Origin: an uncultured Muribaculaceae bacterium
GTDB taxonomy: Bacteria; Bacteroidota; Bacteroidia; Bacteroidales; Muribaculaceae
Assembly (NCBI GenBank): GCA_945931475.1
Contig: CAMEPD010000007.1
Location: forward strand, 1-50,433
Length of the DNA stretch: 50,433 nt
Direction of reading: 5' to 3'
A program made the position numbers and the translations under genes. The notes beneath the pieces are model-generated. The model saw only the letters and a list, made by a program, of their open reading frames with translations, did not search any database and was not told where the DNA came from. This document shows, piece after piece, positions 31,963-38,950 of the stretch; the first letter of the stretch is position 1; the number at the start of each line of letters is the position of its first letter.

Positions 31963-32763
31963 TTATCTGAAATTGAAGATGATGGTGCCAGAGGCGGGGC
32001 GCGATCCCTCCTTGCGCGAGAAGCGGCATTTGAGGGCGGCCTGCTCGCAGCGGCGGCGTATTTCGGGGCTTGCTCCGGCGTTGCCCGACGAGCCGGCGCC
32101 CTGGTATGAGGCCGAAGTCACCGAGCCGTCGGAGGCTACCGACACACGGATGGCCACACGCCCGGCCTGGGTGGAACGCACCGATACCCAGTGCTCGAGC
32201 GAACGACCTTCGACGTTCGAGCCGACGAGGCCCTCCATGGCGCCCGATTCCGAGTTGCCGTTGGTCTGGCCGGCTTTGCCGGAGCCGCTTTTGCCGAAAG
32301 CGCCCTTCACCTTCGAGTCGGCGGCCTGCTTGGCCTCCTGTTGCTTCTTGGCCTCCTGTTTCCGCTTTTCGGCGTCGAGCTGCTCTTTAGTGGGGCCCTT
32401 GGGGGTTTCTTTCACCTTCATGGGCGATTCGGTCTTCCGGGTAACGGGTGTGGGTGTGGGGTCGGCTGCGTGGCCGGCGTTTTGGGCGTCGGCGCCGGGC
32501 TGTGTCGGTTCGTCGGAGGTTTCAGCGGCAGGGGCGGGGGAGTCGTCGGGGGTCGGCAGCTCCACATCGCCGGTGCGCACATACTCTCCGGCATCGTAGA
32601 GCGGCTCCAGCTCCTCGGCTTCGATGAGGTTTTCGCTGACGGGCGGCCACTGAGCCAACTTGTCGGAATCCTCCTTCAGGAAGCAGAAGAGCAGTACGAT
32701 CAGCAGCAGTCCGTGGAAGACCACTGTGCCGATTATGCCGTATATGCGGTTGGTATATCGCAT
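31963..32763 (-). CDS. TonB-like energy transducer
   Basis: 266 aa. An N-terminal membrane helix (about residues 8-28) is followed by a Pro/Glu-rich linker (45-110) and a Lys/Gln/Ala-rich helical region (115-150). A short C-terminal TonB-type domain (about 180-266) has [20 protein letters not shown] and [15 protein letters not shown], ending in IIFNF. It would span the periplasm and pass energy from the ExbB/ExbD complex to outer-membrane transporters. The order exbB-exbD-tonB supports this. The ATG at 32763 is preferred; a TTG two codons earlier is possible. Confidence 0.88.
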   Translation of the reverse strand: MRYTNRIYGIIGTVVFHGLLLIVLLFCFLKEDSDKLAQWPPVSENLIEAEELEPLYDAGEYVRTGDVELPTPDDSPAPAAETSDEPTQPGADAQNAGHAADPTPTPVTRKTESPMKVKETPKGPTKEQLDAEKRKQEAKKQQEAKQAADSKVKGAFGKSGSGKAGQTNGNSESGAMEGLVGSNVEGRSLEHWVSVRSTQAGRVAIRVSVASDGSVTSASYQGAGSSGNAGASPEIRRRCEQAALKCRFSRKEGSRPASGTIIFNFR

Positions 32764-32778
32764 TTTCAAGAAATCGGG

Positions 32779-33279
32779 TTAGTTGTCTGATGCCTCGGCG
32801 GGTGAGCCGGCCTGGTCGGTGCCCTGCTGGGCTTCAGCGGGCGCCTGGGGGGCGTCGGGATTGCCGTGGGGCATCGGCACGGGGTTGGTGGCAAGCACTA
32901 TTTTCAGGTTGTTCTCTGAGCCGACGCCGAGCACCTCCACGATGCGGCCGTATGCCACGTCGCGGTCGGCATACAGGGCGATGAATCCGGTGGAATCCTG
33001 CTCGTTGGCCATACGCAGGAATGTCGGGAGGGCCTGCAGCGTCATCGGCTGCGGGCGCTCGTCGCCGGTAGAGGCGTATATTGAGTCGTTGGCGTCGATA
33101 TATATCTTCGTCACGGGCTTCACGGCGCTCTGCTCGGTCGACTGCGGCAGGTTTACCTCGAGCCCGGTGGGGAATATGAAGGTCGATGTTACCATAAAGA
33201 AGATGAGCAGCAGGAAGATAACGTCGGTCATCGACGCCATCGAGAAGGTGTCCATCATTCTGTTCTGTTGTTTTAACAC
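32779..33279 (-). CDS. ExbD/TolR-family biopolymer transport protein
   Basis: 166 aa. A single N-terminal membrane helix contains the proton-channel Asp in SMTDVIFLLLIFFMV (Asp near residue 19), followed by a periplasmic domain (IYIDANDSIYAS, GFIALYADRDVAYGRIVEVL) and a Pro/Ala/Gln-rich tail. It forms the proton-driven motor with ExbB. The family-length N-terminus (LKQQNRMMDTFSMASMTD) favours the GTG at 33279; the ATG codons at 33258 and 33255 are too close to the helix to be comfortable. Confidence 0.9.
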   Translation of the reverse strand: MLKQQNRMMDTFSMASMTDVIFLLLIFFMVTSTFIFPTGLEVNLPQSTEQSAVKPVTKIYIDANDSIYASTGDERPQPMTLQALPTFLRMANEQDSTGFIALYADRDVAYGRIVEVLGVGSENNLKIVLATNPVPMPHGNPDAPQAPAEAQQGTDQAGSPAEASDN

Positions 33280-33342
33280 AGTGTGGAAGTATTTTAGCCG
33301 TCGCTGATGCGGTAGGCGTGGATGTCGGGTTGAAAATTAGGG

Positions 33343-34026
33343 TTATCGGGCAGGCTCGTTGAGCAGGTCCATGAATTCCATGGTGCGCTGTTCGAGCATA
33401 TTCATTACCGAGTTGATGCGGGCCACAAGGTAGTTGTAGGCGAACAGGGCGATTACGCCGACAATCAGACCGGCCACGGTGGTGACCAGGGCAGTGTAGA
33501 TGCCTGAGGCGAAGGTGCCTATGTTGGCCGAGTTGCCCGAGGAGGCGATGGCGTAGAATGCCTGGACCATACCGATTACTGTACCGAGGAAGCCGAGCAT
33601 CGGGGCACCGGCGGCGGTGGTGGCCAGCCAGGGAAGCCCTTTGGAGAGGTTGGCGATTTCGATGTTGCCGGTGTTCTCGATGGCGGTCATGATGTCGTTG
33701 ACGGGGCGTCCGATGCGCGAGAGGCCTTTCTCGACGAGCCGTGCGGCGGGGGTGCCGTTCTTGCGGCAGAGGTTGTAGGCGCTTTCGAGATCGCCTTCGT
33801 GGACGTACGCGCGGATGCGTTTCATAAAGGTATCGTCCTGGCGTCCGGCGGTGTATACGGCCACGGCGCGCTCCACGAACACGTAGATGCATACCAGCGA
33901 AAGCAGGGCGATGGGAATCATGAGCCATCCGCCCTGGAGGCAGAGCTCCCAGAGCGAGAGTTCGACTTGAGGTGCAGCGGAGGCCTGGGCGGGTACTCCG
34001 TTGAGGGCTGCGTCAATGAGTAGCAT
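33343..34026 (-). CDS. ExbB/TolQ/MotA-family proton channel protein
   Basis: 227 aa with three membrane helices (about residues 30-50, 135-160, 170-195). It has the MotA/TolQ/ExbB core: GGWLMIPIALLSLVCIYVFVE, ATTAAGAPMLGFLGTVIGMV, and ALVTTVAGLIVGVIALFAYN. It provides the stator with ExbD for energising outer-membrane transport. It lies between pdxJ and exbD, an order conserved in Bacteroides-like genomes. Confidence 0.93.
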   Translation of the reverse strand: MLLIDAALNGVPAQASAAPQVELSLWELCLQGGWLMIPIALLSLVCIYVFVERAVAVYTAGRQDDTFMKRIRAYVHEGDLESAYNLCRKNGTPAARLVEKGLSRIGRPVNDIMTAIENTGNIEIANLSKGLPWLATTAAGAPMLGFLGTVIGMVQAFYAIASSGNSANIGTFASGIYTALVTTVAGLIVGVIALFAYNYLVARINSVMNMLEQRTMEFMDLLNEPAR

Positions 34027-34087
34027 TGTATTTCTTTGAGTTATTATGGATTAGCAGTTGCGGATAAACTTGATGGAGAGGGGCGGG

Positions 34088-34807
34088 TCAGTGCCGCAGG
34101 CAGGCCTTGTAGCGGCGGATGGTCTCCTGAAGGCCGAGGTAGAGGGCGTCGCAGATGAGTGCGTGGCCGATTGACACCTCGTCGAGGTAGGGCACGCATT
34201 CGGCGAAATATTTCAGGTTCTCGAGCGAGAGGTCGTGGCCGGCGTTTACCCCCAGTCCGGCCTTATGGGCGGCCCGCGAGGCTTCGACGTATGGGGCTAC
34301 GGCCTCGGACGGATTCTCGGGATAACGGTCGGCGTAGGCCTTGGTGTAGAGCTCCACACGGTCGGCACCGGCCTTGGCGGCGGCGGCTATCTGATCGGCG
34401 TCGGGGTATACGAACACCGATGAGCGGATGCCGGCCTCCTCGAGGCGGTCGATAATGTCGCGGAGGAACTCGAAATTCCCGGTGACGTTCCAGCCGCTGT
34501 TCGACGTGAGTGTGTCGGGTGCGTCGGGCACTAAGGTAACCTGCTCGGGCTTGACGGCGAGCACCAGGCGCATGAAGCTCTCGTCGGGGTACCCCTCGAT
34601 GTTGAACTCGGTGCGCACCACCGGACGGAGCATGCCCACGTCGGCGCGGCGCACGTGGCGTTCGTCGGGCCGCGGATGCACCGTGATGCCGTCGGCGCCG
34701 AAGCGCTGGCAGTCCTCGGCCACACGTATCAGGTCGGGGTTGTTCTCCCCGCGGGCGTTTCGCAGGGTGGCTATTTTGTTGATATTGACGCTAAGATTGG
34801 CTGTCAT
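34088..34807 (-). CDS. pdxJ: Pyridoxine 5'-phosphate synthase
   Basis: A 239-aa TIM barrel of normal PdxJ length. Motifs: [60 protein letters not shown] and [15 protein letters not shown], ending [17 protein letters not shown]. It condenses 1-deoxyxylulose 5-phosphate with 3-amino-2-oxopropyl phosphate to give pyridoxine 5-phosphate. First gene of the reverse-strand block. A reverse TAATTTTG (34979-34986) about 170 bp upstream may be its promoter, divergent from that of the nadK side. Confidence 0.96.
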   Translation of the reverse strand: MTANLSVNINKIATLRNARGENNPDLIRVAEDCQRFGADGITVHPRPDERHVRRADVGMLRPVVRTEFNIEGYPDESFMRLVLAVKPEQVTLVPDAPDTLTSNSGWNVTGNFEFLRDIIDRLEEAGIRSSVFVYPDADQIAAAAKAGADRVELYTKAYADRYPENPSEAVAPYVEASRAAHKAGLGVNAGHDLSLENLKYFAECVPYLDEVSIGHALICDALYLGLQETIRRYKACLRH

Positions 34808-34914
34808 AATAAGATAGGTTTTGCACTTGTTGTCGTCCGGAAAACCCGTACTGAAATTCTCATAACGATATGTTAATATCGCCGGACATTGCCTCCAATA
34901 TTAAAAATATTGAT

Positions 34915-34986
34915 TAATTTTGTATTCTGATACGGGCCGGATTTGCGTGCGGTCCGTTCAGCGATGCAAATTCGACTACAAAATTA
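34915..34986. promoter_or_regulatory. Divergent promoter region between pdxJ and the ACT-like gene
   Basis: TAATTTTG occurs on the forward strand at 34915-34922, with a TTG 23 bp upstream at 34889. It also occurs on the reverse strand at 34979-34986. Both are exact -7 matches, but neither has an ideally spaced -33 box. Confidence 0.4.
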
Positions 34987-35013
34987 ATCAGAAATTTCAA
35001 AAATTAAAAGAGA

Positions 35014-35403
35014 TTGAACAGCAATCGCAACATATTATCGAAATTTATTTCCGGTACGCTTGATGCCGAAGACCGTCTGCAGGCCGTTTTGCCCGTTTCC
35101 GACGAGGTGACCGAGCTGCTTGTGGCTGTGAACCCCGGCGACTACGCGGCTTCGGCCATAGCCAAGGCGGTGGAGGACTGCGATGTACAGCTGCTCGCTC
35201 TTGCCGTCACGGCGATGTATGCCCCCGACGGGCGTCCGGTGGCGTTGCTGCGCATCGCCGCGGCCAACGGCGACGCCGTCGAGCGCTCGCTCGCCCGCTA
35301 CGGCTACGAGGTGATTCACGCCCGCCCGTCGCAGGATGAATCGCCTGAGTTTCAGCGCGCTGTCGACCGCGCAAACGAACTGCTTCACCTGCTGGAGCTA
35401 TAG
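35014..35403 (+). CDS. Short ACT-like protein upstream of nadK (CBS domains absent)
   Basis: 129 aa. Residues about 20-129 resemble the C-terminal ACT-like half of the CBS-domain protein usually found next to nadK in Bacteroides: LLVAVNPGDYAASAIAKAVE, VQLLALAVTAMY, RPVALLRIAAANGDAVERSL and a final helix ending LLHLLEL. The N-terminal CBS pair (about 90 residues) is missing, and I see no remnant of it upstream. The frame opens with TTG at 35014 after AAAAGAGA. It lies 23 bp before nadK. Regulation of NAD kinase is a guess from position. Confidence 0.65.
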   Translation: MNSNRNILSKFISGTLDAEDRLQAVLPVSDEVTELLVAVNPGDYAASAIAKAVEDCDVQLLALAVTAMYAPDGRPVALLRIAAANGDAVERSLARYGYEVIHARPSQDESPEFQRAVDRANELLHLLEL

Positions 35404-35426
35404 AACCTGCCTATAACCTTAACATT

Positions 35427-36290
35427 ATGCGTATAGCAATCAACGGAAACCGGCATCAGGAGGGCCACCTGGAGGATATAGACCGGCTCGTGTCGGCGCT
35501 GCTGCGCCGAGGCGACACCGTGGTGATGACAGACCGGTTTCTCAACTATCTCGAAGACGTAATAGGGGGCCGCTTCGCCTTGGGTATAGAATCGGTGCCC
35601 CTGTCGCAGGCACCCCGGGCCGATATGGCCCTGAGTATCGGCGGCGACGGAGCATTCCTCAAGACTGCCGCATGGGTCGGTGAAGGCGAGGAGCCCGTGG
35701 CCGGCATCAACACCGGGCACCTCGGCTACCTGGCGGCCTTCTCGTTCGACCGGCCCCAGGAGATAGAGGATATGCTCAACGGTAAATATATGGTGGAGCG
35801 CCGCTCCGTGATGAAAGTCGAGGCGCCCGACTGCGCCGGGCCAAAGACTTTCCTTGCCCTTAACGAGGCCGCGTTCTCGCGCGCCGACAATGCGTCGATG
35901 GTGACGCTGACGGTAACAGTCGGCGGCGCTGCTCCGCTGACGTATCTCGGTGACGGCCTGATAGTCTCGACCCCTACGGGCTCGACGGCCTACAACCTTT
36001 CGGTAGGTGGACCGATACTCGACCCGTCGCTCCCGGGGTGGGTCATTTCGCCCGTGGCTTCGCATTCGCTGTCGGTACGCCCCCTGGTGGTGGCCGACTG
36101 CAACCCGGTGGAGGTGGTGGGCGAAAGTCGCGCACGCACCTTCCGCGTGACTATCGACGGCCGCGTAATGTCGTTCAACGTCGGCCAGAAAATCCGTATC
36201 ACCAAGGCCGCGCACACCGTGGGCATAGTCTACGCCCCGGGACACAGTTTTACCCAGGCCCTCAGCACCAAGCTCGGGCTTGGCAAGTAG
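35427..36290 (+). CDS. nadK: NAD kinase
   Basis: A 287-aa protein with the NAD-kinase motifs: SIGGDGAFLKTA (GGDG catalytic motif), GINTGHLGYLAAF, FLALNEAAFSRADNASMVTL (NE/D region) and GLIVSTPTGSTAYNLSVGGPI, the glycine/threonine-rich binding motif. It phosphorylates NAD to NADP in the cytoplasm. The start gives MRIAINGNRHQ, typical of the Bacteroidales protein. Probably cotranscribed with the short ACT-like gene. Confidence 0.96.
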   Translation: MRIAINGNRHQEGHLEDIDRLVSALLRRGDTVVMTDRFLNYLEDVIGGRFALGIESVPLSQAPRADMALSIGGDGAFLKTAAWVGEGEEPVAGINTGHLGYLAAFSFDRPQEIEDMLNGKYMVERRSVMKVEAPDCAGPKTFLALNEAAFSRADNASMVTLTVTVGGAAPLTYLGDGLIVSTPTGSTAYNLSVGGPILDPSLPGWVISPVASHSLSVRPLVVADCNPVEVVGESRARTFRVTIDGRVMSFNVGQKIRITKAAHTVGIVYAPGHSFTQALSTKLGLGK

Positions 36291-36319
36291 ACGTAACTTA
36301 TTGACATATAGTTTGTAAA

Positions 36320-37033
36320 ATGCCCTTTGTTGACGTAATACATCATGAACAGCTCGGAACGGTGGTGGTTTCCGTGCGCCGCAATTCGTCGCGGCTTACA
36401 GCGCGCTGGAAGAGCGGCGTCGTAAACCTGAACGTGCCTTACGGCGTCGGCATCAAAGAGATTGACCGGTTCCTGGATGACTTCACACCCCAAATCCTTG
36501 AAAAACGACCGGCAGTAAAGTTCTGCGTCGGCATGAAAATCCGTATCGCCGAGGGCATGACTATCGAAATCAGTTCACAGTCAATCGAACCACTCACGGT
36601 TTTAGGCCAGATAACCCCCCGCGGGGGCATCGTAGCCGTAGGCTCGGAACTCCCCTTCGACGACCCCCTGGTGATGAAGCGCATCAACAGTATGATTCTC
36701 AAGGTCGCCAGAAATCACGCCTCGTCAATCCTCCTTCCGCATGCCCGGAAAGTTGCCACACGGCTGGGAGCACACCCCACGGGATGGAATATCTCCAAAG
36801 GACACCGCACACTGGGGCAGTGCGATATGCATGGCGTAATCTCGCTGAGCTATGTGCTTCTGTTCCTCCCTGAGGATCTCCGCGAGTATGTCATCTGCCA
36901 CGAACTCGCCCACCTGCTGGAGATGAACCACTCCTCCCGGTTCCACGCCCTTCTCGACAGCTACCTCGATGGTCAGGAAGCCGCGCTCACCGCCCGTCTG
37001 CGCCGCTACTCCTGGCCCATCCTCCGCAACTGA
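36320..37033 (+). CDS. YgjP-like zinc metallopeptidase (DUF45)
   Basis: A 237-aa protein with the SprT/M48-like zinc site HELAHLLEMNHSSRFH (residues about 195-210; HExxH plus a downstream His). A DUF45 beta region precedes it (SVRRNSSRLTARWKSGVVNL, VNLNVPYGV), and the conserved RTLGQCDMHGVISLSYVL is present. No signal peptide is present, so it is cytoplasmic. Substrates are not known for most of this family. It follows nadK by 29 bp and ends at a strong bidirectional terminator. Confidence 0.88.
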   Translation: MPFVDVIHHEQLGTVVVSVRRNSSRLTARWKSGVVNLNVPYGVGIKEIDRFLDDFTPQILEKRPAVKFCVGMKIRIAEGMTIEISSQSIEPLTVLGQITPRGGIVAVGSELPFDDPLVMKRINSMILKVARNHASSILLPHARKVATRLGAHPTGWNISKGHRTLGQCDMHGVISLSYVLLFLPEDLREYVICHELAHLLEMNHSSRFHALLDSYLDGQEAALTARLRRYSWPILRN

Positions 37034-37051
37034 GCTTTGACATCCGGAAAT

Positions 37052-37090
37052 AAAAGGGCGATGTACCAAAACTTGGCACGTCGCCCTTTT
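37052..37090. terminator. Bidirectional rho-independent terminator
   Basis: AAAAGGGCGATGT (37052-37064) pairs with ACGTCGCCCTTTT (37078-37090) with one G-U, loop ACCAAAACTTGGC. The U-run on one side and A-run on the other let it serve both the YgjP gene and the convergent endonuclease-like gene. Confidence 0.85.
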
Positions 37091-37154
37091 GCGCTCTGTG
37101 GTAGGGTCGCGGCATCAAATCAATTTTGATACACCCAATTTCTTGAGGAACTGG

Positions 37155-38243
37155 TTATTTCTTAACCTGACGGATGAGGAAGATTTCGGTGGGGAAGTGG
37201 TCGGAATAGCCATTGAGGAACACGCCGCCCGAATAGGTGCGCAGCGGGTAGTTCTGTCGCTGCCCTTCGGTGTCGCGCAGGAATTCGTAGTTATTCACGA
37301 CGGCTTTCCAGAAGTGCAGTCTGTCTTTGCCCTGATGGTCCTCGAGCAGCGAGCCCGACACTATGATCTGGTCGAACAGGTTCCACTGGCTGCGGTAAGC
37401 GAGGGTGCCGATACCCTTGTCGAGGATGCTCCAGAAGGGGTTGTAGAATCCGTGAGGTTTTACGCCCCTTGTATCCTTGGCGGCTGCCAGGACTTTGGCG
37501 CACGACTTGTTCTGCGGGTCATCGTTGAGGTCGCCCATTATGATGACGCCCTGGCCCGGACGCATCTGCCACAGCGAGTCGGCGATATGCTTCGACAGGG
37601 CGGCTGCGGCTTCGCGCAATGGTGACGACTGAGCCTCTCCACCCAGGCGCGACGGCCAGTGGTTTACGATTACGCTGACTGTGTCGCCGCCCATCACACC
37701 GGTGACACACATCTGGTCGCGGGTGCGGAATGTAGGCTTGTCGGGGATGCACAGCGTGGTGTTGCTGACATCGACAAACTTGAACATCCGGGGGTTGTAG
37801 AGGGCTGCCACGTCGACACCGCGGCGGTCGGGCGAGTCGTGATGCACGATGCGGAGTTTCCATGGCTGCTTTCCGTTTTCGACGAGTCGGCGGTCGATGG
37901 CTTTCACCAGGTCCTCGAGCACGGTGCGGTTCTCGATTTCAGATACGCCGATGAATGCCGGGCCGTTGGGCGTGGTCTGTGTGGTGAACGATGAGATTGC
38001 GCGGGCGAGGTTATCGATTTTCGACCAGTATTTCTTGCCGTCCCACTGGCGTGCGCCTTTGGGCGAGAATTCCAGGTCGTATTTCCCGTTGTTGTTGATG
38101 GTGTCGAAGAGGTTTTCGAGGTTGTAGAAGGCTACGCCGTAGACGTTGTAGCCGGCTTTTGCTTTGCTATTGGCCGGGGCTTGTGCGCTGAGGCCGGCGA
38201 TGGAGAGCAGTGCCAGCAGCGGCAGAAGTAGGAATCGTTTCAT
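37155..38243 (-). CDS. Secreted endonuclease/exonuclease/phosphatase-fold protein
   Basis: 362 aa with a signal peptide (KRFLLLPLLALLSIAGLSAQ). EEP-fold motifs: VAFYNLENLFD (Asn for metal), FIGVSEIENR (metal-binding Glu), VIVNHWPSR (catalytic His region), IIMGDLNDDPQ (Asp-Asn pair) and YSDHFPTEIFL (final Asp-His). Members cleave nucleic acids or phosphate esters; export suggests scavenging outside the cell or in the periplasm. A reverse TACCTTTG (38289-38296) lies 46 bp upstream as a likely -7 box, at the edge of repeat copy 1. Confidence 0.9.
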   Translation of the reverse strand: MKRFLLLPLLALLSIAGLSAQAPANSKAKAGYNVYGVAFYNLENLFDTINNNGKYDLEFSPKGARQWDGKKYWSKIDNLARAISSFTTQTTPNGPAFIGVSEIENRTVLEDLVKAIDRRLVENGKQPWKLRIVHHDSPDRRGVDVAALYNPRMFKFVDVSNTTLCIPDKPTFRTRDQMCVTGVMGGDTVSVIVNHWPSRLGGEAQSSPLREAAAALSKHIADSLWQMRPGQGVIIMGDLNDDPQNKSCAKVLAAAKDTRGVKPHGFYNPFWSILDKGIGTLAYRSQWNLFDQIIVSGSLLEDHQGKDRLHFWKAVVNNYEFLRDTEGQRQNYPLRTYSGGVFLNGYSDHFPTEIFLIRQVKK

Positions 38244-38314
38244 GGCATGTATCTGAAATTTTTTTGATTCGTAGGTGTATTGTCAGGGCAAAGGTAACAT
38301 AAAATTCGTAAATG

Positions 38315-38519
38315 CGTTACGGATTCATGTCAAAATAGTTTAAAACGTTGACGAAAAGCCGTGCATTCGATTCTCCCGACTGGCCTTGACGGGCCTCCCG
38401 ATGCCTGCTGATGCCTCCCGAGGGAATAACTGCTCATTAAGTAATGGGCAATTATAGGAACATTCAATCACAAAAAGTGCTTACTTTGCGACTGTAATTC
38501 CTATGGGGTGCGCGTGCAA
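38315..38519. repeat. 205-bp direct repeat, copy 1
   Basis: Begins CGTTACGGATTCATGTCAAA and ends CTATGGGGTGCGCGTGCAA. Copy 2 at 41545-41764 has the same order of blocks with scattered substitutions and an insertion. It contains the near-palindrome TGCTCATTAAGTAATGGGCA (38431-38450) and TTACTTTG, a degenerate -7 box. No gene starts after it; the next frame is the end of marR on the other strand, 55 bp on. The stretch 38244-38574 has no other gene that I can see. Confidence 0.85.
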
Positions 38520-38574
38520 CTGAACACAGGCTATCTTTCAAGACATCGGGGTACTATCATTGCCATACCGGGAA

Positions 38575-38940
38575 TTATCGGCAGTCGGCGAAGAGGGGCG
38601 CGATGAACGATGGAACAGTCAGTTCTTCCGCCTTTAGTCGCTGCAGTAAAGCAAGGCCCTTTTCCGATAGCCTGAATTTCATGCATCGGTGGTCGATGTC
38701 GCCGCAGCGTCGCGTTATCAGGGATTTCCCCTCTACGGTCCGAATCACCTTCGATGTGGCTGATGCCGTCATGCCTATGCCGGCCGCTATCTCGCCGGCT
38801 GTGGCTTCGGCTTGCCCTATGCAACAGAGCACTACCGCTTCGTTCATTGTGATGCCGAATTGCTGCTGGATGTTGTTCTGCAACTCGACGACGGCTTTGG
38901 TAAGGTAATGCAGGGTGCAGACTGATTTGATTTTTTCCAT
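38575..38940 (-). CDS. MarR-family transcriptional regulator
   Basis: A 121-aa protein with a winged helix-turn-helix: FGITMNEAVVLCCIGQAE, then EIAAGIGMTASATSKVIRTV (recognition helix) and the wing KSLITRRCGDIDHRCMKFRL (aligned with the D.R/K wing), ending in a dimerisation helix. It is slightly short at both ends but complete in the DNA-binding core. It starts 10 bp after the stop of the CoA-disulfide reductase gene and is probably cotranscribed with it as an autoregulator. Cys residues (three in CC and RRC) could allow thiol sensing, which would fit the partner enzyme; that is inference. Confidence 0.88.
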   Translation of the reverse strand: MEKIKSVCTLHYLTKAVVELQNNIQQQFGITMNEAVVLCCIGQAEATAGEIAAGIGMTASATSKVIRTVEGKSLITRRCGDIDHRCMKFRLSEKGLALLQRLKAEELTVPSFIAPLFADCR

Positions 38941-38950
38941 ACGGAATTGC

